Source of the DNA: Pelodictyon luteolum
GTDB lineage: Bacteria > Bacteroidota > Chlorobiia > Chlorobiales > Chlorobiaceae
Length of the DNA stretch: 37,375 bases
Assembly (NCBI RefSeq): GCF_001622165.1
Contig: NZ_LVWG01000004.1
Location: 1-37,375 of the forward strand
Direction: 5' to 3'
In this document: piece by piece, positions 15,163 to 25,800 of the stretch
Numbering within the stretch: the stretch's first letter is position 1
Layout of the letters: each line of letters begins with the position of its first letter
Program-made: the position numbers and the translations under genes
The notes under the pieces: generated by a model
Databases searched by the model: none
What the model saw: only the letters and a program-made list of their open reading frames with translations
Told to the model about the DNA's origin: nothing

Positions 15163-16112
15163 TGAGTAAAGCTGTACTGATTTCAATTTATTATGAACAT
15201 TTGGCCAAGATTCTATCAGGTGACAAGGTGTTCGAGTATCGTAAGGTGATGCCAAGCCAGAGCGTTTCGCATTTGGTTTTTTACTGCACACAACCAGTGA
15301 AAAAGGTCGTTGCAGTGGCTGACGTGGCCGGTCGGCTTGATGGGTCTCCAAGCAGGATATGGAGTGATACCGGTTATGGGGCGGGTATTACCCGCAAATA
15401 TTTCAGAGATTATTTCACAGGCAGAAAGAGTGCCAGTTGCTTTGCGTTGGGGAATGTTTATGAATTGACCGAGCCTCTTGAGTTTGCGGCGCTTTCCAGC
15501 TGCAAGGTTCCTCCCCAGTCATTTTGTTACCTGAATGATGACGATACGGAAAAGATTTTTAACAAGCTGTCTGATGTCCCTTCAAATCCATCATCACTGA
15601 TTTTCGTCGGGGGGATTCATGGGGTTGGTAAAACGACCATATGCAGGAAGGCCTTTGAACCTCTTGGCTATCATTGTGTGACTGCCAGTTCTTTGATCTC
15701 TGTATATGGATGTCGAACAGACACAAACAAGCGGGTTGATAATGTTTCAAACAATCAGCACGCGCTTGTTGAGCAGCTTGCATTGGAAAAAAAGAGGCAT
15801 TGTCGAATTCTCCTTGATGGCCACTTTACGTTGATTAATAGTCAAGAGGATATTGAACCGATAGACTGTAGTGTTTTTCAGAAAATGCATCTAACCCATC
15901 TGATTCTTTTCAAGGGTGATCCAGCAGAAATTACAAGACGATTGGAGATTCGTGATGGGAGAGAGTGGAATCCTGAATTTATTTCCGCTTTTCAGTACGC
16001 AGAGGAGCGGCACGCCAGGCATGTATCAGATAGCATCGGGATACCGTTACAGATTATCGAGAATACGGACAGCCCGGCAAAAATCGCAAAATCAGTCAGT
16101 CGGAGGTCGTGA
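15162..16112 (+). CDS. ASCH-domain - P-loop kinase fusion protein
   Basis: A 316-residue protein with two parts. Residues 1-125 (ISIYYEHLAKILSGDKVFEY and YRKVMPSQSVSHLVFYC) match an ASCH/PUA-like domain, a fold proposed to bind RNA or modified bases. Residues 145-316 are a P-loop domain with Walker A GGIHGVGKTT (150-159), a following ILLDGHF strand and a lid-like segment ITRRLEIRDGREW, as in small nucleoside or polynucleotide kinases and zeta-like toxins. It is translationally coupled to the PIN-GNAT gene upstream, and hsdR starts just after its stop. Two adjacent genes with PUA-like domains inside one hsd operon suggest they act together, perhaps sensing and phosphorylating nucleic acids or nucleotides. 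The substrate is unknown. Confidence 0.7.
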   Translation: MSKAVLISIYYEHLAKILSGDKVFEYRKVMPSQSVSHLVFYCTQPVKKVVAVADVAGRLDGSPSRIWSDTGYGAGITRKYFRDYFTGRKSASCFALGNVYELTEPLEFAALSSCKVPPQSFCYLNDDDTEKIFNKLSDVPSNPSSLIFVGGIHGVGKTTICRKAFEPLGYHCVTASSLISVYGCRTDTNKRVDNVSNNQHALVEQLALEKKRHCRILLDGHFTLINSQEDIEPIDCSVFQKMHLTHLILFKGDPAEITRRLEIRDGREWNPEFISAFQYAEERHARHVSDSIGIPLQIIENTDSPAKIAKSVSRRS

Positions 16113-16114
16113 TA

Positions 16115-19093
16115 ATGGTTCTTTTTAACGAAGAAAACACTGTCGAGCAAATGGTGCTCGATACGCTCAGCAGTGGTGTTCCTGAGAGCGTTGTTGCTGA
16201 AGAATCTTCGAGATATGCCGACAAGCTTAAAGGTTGGCGTTTCGTGCCGGTGGAATCGTTGGAGAGGGAGTATTCCGATGTATTCGTCGAGTCAATGGTG
16301 CGCGACGCCCTCATCCGTCTGAACCCGGAAATCAAGGCCCAACCCGACCGCGCTGACGAGGTGCTCTATCGCCTGCGAGCCATTCCGCTGTCGGTGCAGA
16401 GCGATGGCCTGGTAAGGGCCAACGAGCTGTTTGCCGAATGGCTGCGAGGAGAGAAGACCATGCCGTTTGGTGAGAGGGGGGAGCACACTCAGGTACGGCT
16501 GATCGATTTCGAAGAACCTGAAAACAACGACTATGTAGTGACCAGTCAGTGGATATACCCAATCAAGGAGGATGGTCGCCGGTTAGATATTGTTCTGCTG
16601 ATCAACGGATTTCCTCTGGTGATAGGCGAGGTCAAAACCCCGGTACGTCCGGCAGTGACCTGGATTGATGGGGCCAGTGACATTCACAACGGTTATGAAC
16701 GGAGTGTGCCGCAGATGTTCGTGCCGAATGTATTTTCGTTTGCAACGGAAGGCAAGTGTTTTCGGTACGGTTCGGTGCGTATGCCTGTCGAAATCTGGGG
16801 GCCGTGGTATGGCGATGGGCGTAACGGGAATGATGGGGGCCTGAAAGAAGGAAATCTGGCGAGTGTGCAACGAACGATTGAAAGTATGCTCAGGCCCGCT
16901 ATCATTCTGGATATTTTGCTGAATTTCACCCTCTTCGCAACCGACAAGAAGCATCGACGGATCAAAATTATCTGTCGCTACCAACAGTATGAGGCAGCCA
17001 ACCTGCTGGTGGCCCGCGTGGTCAACGGCTATCCCAGAAAAGGTTTGATTTGGCATTTCCAGGGCTCTGGCAAGTCGCTTCTGATGGTGTTTGCCGCACA
17101 GAAGCTGAGAATGCACGACAAGCTTGGCAATCCTACAGTGATCATCGTGGTGGATCGCATCGATCTCGATACCCAGATTACCGCTACGTTTAATGCCGCC
17201 GATATTCCGAACATGGTCGGAGCATCAACTCGGCAGGAGCTGCAAAATTTTCTGGCAGCCGACACACGGAAGATCATCATCACCACTATCCACAAGTTTG
17301 CCGAAGCTGATGGACGCCTTAACGATCGCTCGAACATCATTGTGATGGTGGACGAAGCACATCGAACCCAGGAGGGCGATCTGGGGCGCAAGATGCGCGA
17401 GGCTCTGCCGAATGCATTCCTGTTTGGTCTGACGGGAACGCCGATCAACAAGCGGGACCGAAACACCTTTTGGGCGTTTGGCGCTGATGAAGATGAGCAG
17501 GGATATATGAGCCGTTACTCGTTTCAGGAGTCGATTCGTGACAAGGCCACTCTCCCTCTTCATTTCGAGGCAGTAGATGTGAAACTGCATATCGATCGTG
17601 AGGCGATTGACGAAGCGTATGCTCAAATGACCGATGAGCTCAACGATGATGACCGTGACGATTTGGCCAGAAGAGCTGCGAAAATGGCAGTGCTTATCAA
17701 GGCTCCGGCACGGGTGAACGCGATCTGCAAGCATATCGTGAAGCATTATCAGGAGAAGGTCGAGCCGAATGGCTTCAAGGCGCAAATTGTGACCTTTGAT
17801 CGTGAGTGTTGCGTTCTGTACAAAAGGGCTCTTGATGAACTGATCGGCCCTGATGCCAGCGCCATCGTCATGCATACGCAAGGAGGGAAATCCGATGAGT
17901 ATGCGGAGTGGAAGCTCACAAAAGATGAAGAGGAAAAGCTGCTCGACCGATTCAGGGATTCGAGCGATCCGCTCAAATTTCTCATTGTCACATCCAAGCT
18001 GTTGACCGGTTTCGATGCTCCCATTCTCCAGACGATGTATCTGGACAAACCGATGAAGGATCATAGCCTGTTACAGGCCATCTGTCGTACCAATCGGATT
18101 TATTCCGGAAAGACGCATGGCTTGATTGTCGATTACCTGGGTATTTTCGACGATGTGGCTGAGGCACTTGATTTCGATGAAAAGGCAGTGCAGAAAGTTA
18201 TCACCAATCTGGACCAACTCAAAAAAGCGCTGCCGCACAGCATGACGAAGTGCCTGTCATTTTTCCCTGATGTTGATCGCACTGTTGGCGGTTATGAAGG
18301 ATTGATCGCCGCACAGGATTGCCTGCCTAACAATGAAACCCGTGACCGGTTTGCTGCTGAATTTTCGGTGCTATCCCGGTTGTGGGAGGCACTGTCGCCT
18401 GACCCATGTCTCAGGTATTATGAGATCGATTACCGGTGGTTGGCTCTGGTGTATGAATCAGTCAAACCGCCGAGCGGTAATGGTAAGCTGCTCTGGCATG
18501 CTCTTGGAGCAAAAACTGTCGAGCTGGTGCATGAAAACGTGCATCTGGAGACGGTACGGGATGATCTCGAAACGCTGGTCATGGATGCTGAGGTGCTCGA
18601 AGAGTTTCTTAATACTCGTGAGCCGGGGAAAAAATCGAAAGAGATCGAAATCAAACTCGTTGCCCGGTTGCGGCGGCATAAGGATAATCCTGAGTTCATC
18701 GCTCTCGGAGAACGTTTGGAAATGCTCAGAGAACGGCACGAAGCAGGATTGCTTCACAGTCTCGATTTCCTCAAAGAACTGCTGACTCTCGCCAGAGAGG
18801 TGGTGCAGGCTGAAAAGCAGGTTGATCCCGTTGATGAACAATCAAAAGTCAAAGCCGCTCTGACAGAGCTGTTCGCAGAAGTGAAAAATGGTAACGTGCC
18901 CGTTGTGGTCGAGCGGATTGTAACAGACATCGATGAGATCGTCAGAATGGTACGTTTTCCCGGCTGGCAAAACACCAAAGCCGGAGAACGTGAAGTTCAG
19001 AAGGCTTTGCGTAAGGTCATCTATGTAAAATACCAGATCAAAGACCAGGAGTTGTTTGACAAGGCGTTCGGGTACATTGGACAGTACTACTAA
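16115..19093 (+). CDS. hsdR: Type I restriction endonuclease subunit (nuclease-translocase)
   Basis: A 992-residue HsdR. The N-terminal PD-(D/E)XK nuclease is visible as LDIVLLINGFPLVIGEVKTP (Asp158; Glu172-x-Lys174). The SF2 translocase follows: Walker A FQGSGKSLLM (Lys320), DEAH box VDEAHRT (413-416), GLTGTPINK, and motifs V/VI LLTGFDAPILQTMYLDKP and LLQAICRTNRIYSG. It pumps DNA and cuts away from the HsdS site when both strands are unmethylated. The ATG at 16115 is chosen over the GTG at 16109 because GGAGG (16102-16106) is 8 nt from the ATG but only 2 nt from the GTG. The gene follows the ASCH-kinase stop at once, closing the operon. All key motifs are intact. Confidence 0.95.
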   Translation: MVLFNEENTVEQMVLDTLSSGVPESVVAEESSRYADKLKGWRFVPVESLEREYSDVFVESMVRDALIRLNPEIKAQPDRADEVLYRLRAIPLSVQSDGLVRANELFAEWLRGEKTMPFGERGEHTQVRLIDFEEPENNDYVVTSQWIYPIKEDGRRLDIVLLINGFPLVIGEVKTPVRPAVTWIDGASDIHNGYERSVPQMFVPNVFSFATEGKCFRYGSVRMPVEIWGPWYGDGRNGNDGGLKEGNLASVQRTIESMLRPAIILDILLNFTLFATDKKHRRIKIICRYQQYEAANLLVARVVNGYPRKGLIWHFQGSGKSLLMVFAAQKLRMHDKLGNPTVIIVVDRIDLDTQITATFNAADIPNMVGASTRQELQNFLAADTRKIIITTIHKFAEADGRLNDRSNIIVMVDEAHRTQEGDLGRKMREALPNAFLFGLTGTPINKRDRNTFWAFGADEDEQGYMSRYSFQESIRDKATLPLHFEAVDVKLHIDREAIDEAYAQMTDELNDDDRDDLARRAAKMAVLIKAPARVNAICKHIVKHYQEKVEPNGFKAQIVTFDRECCVLYKRALDELIGPDASAIVMHTQGGKSDEYAEWKLTKDEEEKLLDRFRDSSDPLKFLIVTSKLLTGFDAPILQTMYLDKPMKDHSLLQAICRTNRIYSGKTHGLIVDYLGIFDDVAEALDFDEKAVQKVITNLDQLKKALPHSMTKCLSFFPDVDRTVGGYEGLIAAQDCLPNNETRDRFAAEFSVLSRLWEALSPDPCLRYYEIDYRWLALVYESVKPPSGNGKLLWHALGAKTVELVHENVHLETVRDDLETLVMDAEVLEEFLNTREPGKKSKEIEIKLVARLRRHKDNPEFIALGERLEMLRERHEAGLLHSLDFLKELLTLAREVVQAEKQVDPVDEQSKVKAALTELFAEVKNGNVPVVVERIVTDIDEIVRMVRFPGWQNTKAGEREVQKALRKVIYVKYQIKDQELFDKAFGYIGQYY

Positions 19094-19568
19094 GAAGGTG
19101 TTGACTATTCCGGTGAAATTGTAAAAAGCGAAGGTCAGGTGCATCGCTATCAAGGGCATGCTGTCAGAAACAATGTTGCGGAACGGTATGGTCTGACTGT
19201 TCTCTCCTTGGCACATGAGGGAGATGATCCGTGGCTAACCCTTTTCGAATTGCGGCCAATCAAAAATCCAATGGGCATTCCGATCTCATCCCTTATTGGA
19301 TCTGCGAAGATGGTTCCGCCCTGGTGGAGCGACGCATTCCACTGCTCCCTTACAGCAAGGGTTGGCCCTCTATCGAATGGTTTTCGGTCAACCCCGGCAG
19401 GAAGACCTGCTGTTAGCCTTAGCCAGAATAGAAATCATGAATAACTAAATCTAACGGACTGGCTGATTTCGTTGCAACCAACAGATTAAAGGAATAGAGT
19501 GATGGGTTCGGCATATCTGCAGATTATCTGATTCACTATTTGTCGACCTGAACTATACCCTAACCTGA

Positions 19569-19600
19569 TGTCAGAATGATTGTCGGAATCGTGTCAGAAT
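19569..19600. repeat. Helically spaced TGTCRGAAT direct repeats
   Basis: TGTCAGAAT at 19569 and 19592 and TGTCGGAAT at 19581 are spaced 12 and 11 bp apart. A weaker AGTGTGAAT follows at 19603. The period is about one helical turn. They lie about 260 bp before the STAND gene and may be regulator binding sites. Confidence 0.55.
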
Positions 19601-19830
19601 AGAGTGTGAATCCGCATTTATTGGCAGATGAGATCAAAGGTCATAGAGTTCATCCTGACAACTGCCGATAGATGGAAATTGGCCCCATACCAAGGGAAGA
19701 ATCCGGGACGTTCATGATTTTGTTTACTTGTCGAGTTGCATTTTATGTTGGGGAGAGTTTGCGCAGGACGTGATCTACGAGGCAGAATTGATGACACGGG
19801 ACAATGTGCTTTTGTAATGGGCAAGGTGTT

Positions 19831-19849
19831 CTGTAATACAGACCATAAT
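19831..19849 (+). promoter_or_regulatory. Possible promoter/operator of the STAND gene
   Basis: Palindrome CTGTAATACAG (19831-19841) is followed by a CATAAT -10-like hexamer (19844-19849), 10 bp before the ATG. No Shine-Dalgarno sequence is present, so the transcript may be nearly leaderless. Confidence 0.35.
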
Positions 19850-19858
19850 TAATTTTAG

Positions 19859-22800
19859 ATGTCTCGAACCAATTTAGTCCGCCCTAGCCGCGATGGCGAT
19901 CAGTTCCATTATCTGTGGGCAGCACGCCGCTGCTTGGGGCTTCTGTCGGCGCAGAGCGATTTGGTCGCAATCAGCATCGAGGGGCCATCGCCGGACGAAC
20001 GGGCGGGCGAGCCTCCGATCAGCGTCGGCGAGGAAGTTATCGATATCGCAGAATATTTCGGGAGCGAAGACTTCCAAGAAGCGCGGCTTGTCCGGTATAT
20101 GCAGCTTAAACATTCGACGCTGCATGCAAGCGAGCCTTGGACCGCAAGTGGCTTGGAAAAAACTATCCAAGGTTTTACCAAGCGTTACCAAGAGCTGCTC
20201 CGGACCTTCTCGACCGATGAGCTCGCGGCGAAGCTCCAATTTTGGTTTGTTACCAACAGGCCAATCGTTTCGGATTTCGCGGAAGCCGTGGCCGATGCCG
20301 CAGCTGAGACCATACCACGTCATCCATACGAACTCCAGAAACTCGAACGATTTAGTAGCCTGGACGGCGATTTCCTCACTGCGTTTTTGAAGCTGCTGCA
20401 TTTCGAAGATCGACAAGATGACTACTGGAATCAGCGCAACATTCTCTTTCAGGATGTGAGTGGATATCTACCGGACACCGATGTTGATGCCCCCTTGAAA
20501 CTGAAGGAACTTGTCAACCGCAGGGCCCTGTCTGAAGGAGAACAGAACCCAACCATCACCAAGATGGATGTCCTAAGGGCTCTGAGCACTGACGAACGCC
20601 TGCTCTTTCCCGCTCCTTGTTTGATCGAGAGTCTGGATGGTGCTGTTCCCCGTGCCCAAGAGTCAGACATCATGCGGGCAATCTTCGGCGCCGCAGCTCC
20701 GGTCATCGTTCACGCCTCCGCCGGGGTCGGAAAGACGGTGTTCGCAAACCGTATCGCGCAGGGTCTTCCTGATGGATCCACGTGCATTTTGTATGACTGT
20801 TTCGGAAACGGTCAATACCGAAATGCATCTGGCTATCGTCACCGGCATAGAGATGCGCTCGTGCAAATTGTAAATGAACTTGCGGCAAAGGGCCTCTGTC
20901 ATCTTCTGATTCCCTCTTCTCACGCCGATGCCCCGTCCTATGTGCGGGCGTTTATTCACCGGATGAACCAAGCGGCTACACTGGTGCGGCTTACCAATCC
21001 CAGTTCATTCCTGTGCATTGTGGTTGACGCGGCGGATAACGCCCAGATGGCAGCCGAAGAGATTGGCGAGGCGCGATCTTTCGTTCGCGACCTCATCCGG
21101 GAGAAAATGCCTGATAACGTTCGTCTAGTTTTTCTATGCCGCTCGCATCGTCAGAACTATCTTGATCCACCAGTCAACGTGATCCGATGCGAACTGGCGC
21201 CGTTCAGCCGTGAGGAAACGGCCGCCCATCTCAAGCAGAGGTTCTCAGACGCAAGCGAACACGATATCGATGAATTCCATCGCCTGAGTTCTCATAACCC
21301 GCGCGTCCAGGCGCTCGCCCTGTCGCGTAATAATCTCCTTTCTGATACGTTGCGACTGCTTGGGCCCAATCCGACAACCGTCGAAGGCACGATTAAAAGC
21401 TTGTTGGAAGGCGCCATCGCGAAGCTGAAGGATAGCGTCGGCCTCTTTGAAAAAGCCCAGTTCGACAAAATTTGTGCTGGTCTGGCGATCCTCCGCCCTC
21501 TGATCCCGATTCCAATTTTGTCTCAAATGTCAGATGTTGATGAGCAGGCTATCAAAAGTTTTGCCATCGATTTAGGTCGACCGCTGCTCCTTGCCGGTGA
21601 TACCATTCAATTTTTCGATGAACCTGCCGAGACGTGGTTTCGCAAGGAATTCAAGCCGCCGGCCGGTGCTATGGATGGGTTTATCGCGAATCTGATGCCG
21701 CTGGCAACGAAAAGCGCTTACGTGGCATCGGTGCTGCCACAGTTGATGCTGGAGGCTGGGAAATTTTCCGAGCTTGTGGAATTAGCCCTCACCTCAGCAG
21801 CACTTCCAGAAACGAGTCCGCTCGAAAAGCACGATGTTGAACTGCAACGTCTGCAAATTGCACTGAAAGCAGGGCTACGGTCGAAGCGCTATCTTGATGC
21901 AGCCAAGCTTGCTCTGAAAGCAGGCGGCGAGACGGCCGGTTACGATCGGCAAAGAACAATTCTGCAAGCCAACACTGATCTGGCGGCAACGTTTCTGGAA
22001 ACCGACCTTATTCAGGAAATCGTCTCCCGACGGATATTTGGCTCAGGCTGGCTCGGTTCACATCATGCCTATGAAGCGGCCTTTCTGTCAGGTCGTCCGG
22101 AACTTGTCAGTGATGCACGAAGCCGTCTGCGCATGGCCGAGGAGTGGTTGCGCAATTGGAGCCGATTGACCCCCGACGAGCGTAAAAATGAAGAGATTTC
22201 GGACCAAGATATCGTTGAGCTGACACTTGCCAATGTCAACATTCACGGCCCCGCAAGTGGCGCACACAGCCTTGGGTTCTGGCGACCGCGAGAAGTGTCA
22301 TTCCGCGTTGGCCGGTCCGTGGCGAGGCGTCTTATCGATCACGGGCGGATTCAGGATGTGGATACACTTGCCCTTGCTGCCGGGAACAATCTTTGGCTTG
22401 TGCTTGCTATCACCGTCGAACTCCGTGAGATTCAGCGGATACCGCCGGTCGAAGTTACGCACCGGGCCCTTCGACTTGTCTCCAGCAAGCGAGTGAATTT
22501 GATGAACGACCACGCATGGGATGATCAGGAAACAGCCCTCGGTTCGGTAACCGCACTGGTCGAAGCGGGGTTGCAACAGGCGGTATGCACTGCGGATGAG
22601 GCAGCGGCGGTGCTTACGCGTTATCTTCCGAGCGAGCCCCCTCGGGCGCTATCGTCGCGATTCACGAAGTCACGATTTCCGATACTTCAGGCGTATTGCT
22701 TGCGTGCGGCTTTACGGGGGCATGTACTGGACGTCCGCGACCTGGCCCATCCAGAGCTGCGGGCTGAGATAGACAAGAAAGCCCAGCATTCCACATCACG

Positions 22801-25800
22801 CGATCTCCATGAGTTTCAGGAAGACATTGGCGCCCTGCTTCCGTGGCATCAGCTTTCGGCGTCAGTTTTTCTCGGTCGTGTGTCGATAGCATTGCTGGAC
22901 GACGAACTTAAAAGGACGTGCGAGGTGTCTAAGAGCGCGCGAAAAGCATACTATCTCGACGATTTCCACACATCAAACGAGATCGCTCTGCTGTGGTTGA
23001 ACATTTTGCACCAACTCGACGCGGCGGATGAGTCAACATTGGCAGCCTTTTCGCAATGGAAGGACAGTCTGAGGAGGCAGCTCTTCACACCCACCCTGAC
23101 CACTCTCGCGCGGTTATGCGGTCAGAAAGAAGCAACAAGGGCAGCAGCGCTCAAATTTGCTCTCGAAGCGTTTAATCTCACCAAGGAAGAACGATCCGAT
23201 GCGGACAGCAAATCCGAAGGCTACATCGATGCAGCTCGCGCTATTCTTCTGGTGAGCAAGTCAGAAGCGGAAGCATATTTCAATGATGCAGTTGAGGTCG
23301 CGAGCAAGATTGGTGACGAGAATCTTTCACGCTGGGACGCCATTTTGGGCTTGGCGGATCGTGCCGCTCGTACTGACCGCCCCTCACCAGAGATCGCCTA
23401 TCATTTTGCGCGCTGTGCCGAACTAACGTACGATTATGTCCGAGATAAGCACTTTGATTGGGAATCCACCATCGAGGCACTCTGTGGCCTTTGCCCGGCG
23501 TCATCCTTGGCGATACTGAGCCGTTGGCGAGACCGAAATTTCGGATACTCTGAACGGATACTCCCTGTGGCTATAAGGCGACTGATTCAATGCGGAAGCT
23601 TGGATGCACGCGACGCACCGCCCCTAATCGGTTTTCGTGCACACTGGACATACGACCGATTACTCGAAAGCGTGCTATCAAAGTATTCAACACAAGCCGA
23701 TAAAGAGGCCGAGACCGCGCATCTTTATCGGTACATGCAATTCAACGAAGGAGATCTCTCTAGGTTCAAGGAAATTACTTCCAGGCATAACGTGACGATA
23801 GATGGCCTCGATGAGGTTATTGCCTTTAATGAGACAAAAAAGAGTGCAGGCAGACGAGAGAAATACGAACAGGTTGACGGCCCAAATTATGTGCTAGCCA
23901 AGTCCGCGCGGGATTGGGATGGCGTGTTTTCTGGCTGCAATCTGACCAATGCCGATGGCCTTTCACAAGCCTTTGCAGCATTCAAAAATACTGAGTCGCC
24001 GTGGGATCACGATCAGTTTTTCGAGGAAGCCATCGGGCGCGTGCCGGTTGGCTCTGAAGCAGCCTTCATTCAGGCCATTGGCAACGTTCCTGAATTAGGT
24101 CTTTACCATTTTCGGACTTTCTTGGAGCAGGTTCCGGATGCATGGAAAGACCGACCATCGACAACGCGCGCACTTGCTTTTACGCTCAAAGTTTTTTGTC
24201 GCCGCTACTGCATGGAAATTGCGAAAAACCGATACTATGAAGTGCTGCCTTTCAAGACGGCCGGCACCTTGGCGGGGATGAGTGAAGTCGAAATAGTCGA
24301 TGTCGTGCTCGACGCCGTTGGAGAAGCACCCGACCTCGCGGATTCCAACCGACTCTTCTCGCTAGTTGGCCTAATTGCCATCAAGCTATCGGAAGACGAA
24401 GCACTGGAGGCTTTAAGCTTTGGCCTCGAACTCTTTACTCCGGTTTTGGAAGAAAAAGATGGGGATGGCCCATGGTCAAACGAGCTCTTGCCACCCACTG
24501 ACGTTAAGGTTTCGCTGGCAGGTTACATCTGGGCGTCCATGGCAGCACCCGATGCCGTCATACGGTGGGAAGGCGCACATGTGGTTGTGGGACTTGTTGT
24601 CCTGGGACGACAAGATGTTCTCGGCCATGTTTTCAAGTTCGCTGCAGATAGGAAGAGCGGACCCTTTGCGGATGCGAGACTGCCTTTTTATATGCTACAT
24701 GCGCGTCAATGGTTCCTAATTGGCATCGCACGCGCTGCAGTCGAATCTCCAGCGGTACTTACGCCTTTTGCGAACCAGCTTGTGGATTGGGCTTTGAATG
24801 ACCAGCCTCACGTTCTGATCAGGCAGTTTTCCGCGCGAGCAGTGCTCACGCTCATTAATAATGGGGCTTTGGCAGACCGGGATAGTCTCAAGGATCGCCT
24901 TGACCACGTTAATGTATCACCACACTCTGTCGTTGAATCCAAATCCTTCGATCGCGTTCGTTATAAGAAAAAAGAGAAAACATATACCAACGAAGACGAT
25001 CGTTTTTACTTTGGTATCGACATCGGACCATATTGGTACGAACCTCTGGGCCGTGTGTTCGCAATGTCACAAAACGAGGTCGAGTCAGAGGCGCTTAAAA
25101 TAATCAGAAAGGACTTCGGTTACACAGCTAGCGGGCGATGGGATGAAGATGAGCGGAGCAGACGAAAGCTCTACGAAGACAATTACACCCGTCATTCCCA
25201 CGGTTCGTATCCACGTGCCGACACGCTCCATTTTTATCTTGCTTATCATGCTATGATGGTCGTTGCCGGAAACCTATTGGCCAGTAAGCCTACGCATCGC
25301 GATTCGGTACATTGCGAAGAAGATGAATTCGCAGACTGGCTCGACCGTCACGATCTATCACGAAAGGATGGGCGTTGGCTTTGGGATCGACGCGATCCGA
25401 CGCCGCAGGAACGCTCCGTTTGGCAGGATCGAAAGGAGGATGGCGACGCATATAGGAGTATCGCAGCAGAAGATTTCGACGAGGTGCTCAAGGCCACCAA
25501 TATGATTAACGTTTGGGGATACTGGACAGCTGCTGATTCCGAGAATGAGCAATCGACCCGTATCTACAGTGCGTTAGTGTCGCCCGATAAGTCGCTCTCG
25601 CTTCTCAGAGCACTCGGCACGGCTAAGAGCTTTTATGATTACGCGATACCGAGAGCGGGAAGTGATATGGAGATAGATAAGTTCGGTTTTTCGCTTAAGG
25701 GTTGGATAGTCGACAATAATGGAAACCAGGGATTGGATGGTCTTGATCGTTGGGCCGGGGGGATCAGTTTCCCTCCAGCGATGCCCGCGCGTCAAATCAT

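Larger units (their letters stand above)
19094..19858. other. Gene-poor stretch after hsdR with an unidentified decayed frame
   Basis: Directly after the hsdR stop the same frame stays open and protein-like (GVDYSGEIVKSEGQVHRYQG to about 19260). At 19231-19416 another frame (IPYWICEDGSALVERRIPLL) also looks protein-like. Together they suggest a truncated and frameshifted gene of about 300 bp, of no family I recognise. From 19440 to 19858 there is no gene. This part holds a row of direct repeats (19569-19600), and CTGTAATACAG followed by CATAAT at 19831-19849 just before the STAND gene. Confidence 0.45.

Noticed and set aside
16109-16114. GTG start for hsdR
   Set aside because: It is only 2 nt from GGAGG; the ATG at 16115 has proper spacing.
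19618-19824. Minus-strand 68-codon frame before the STAND gene
   Set aside because: No family, no ribosome site, low protein-like character.
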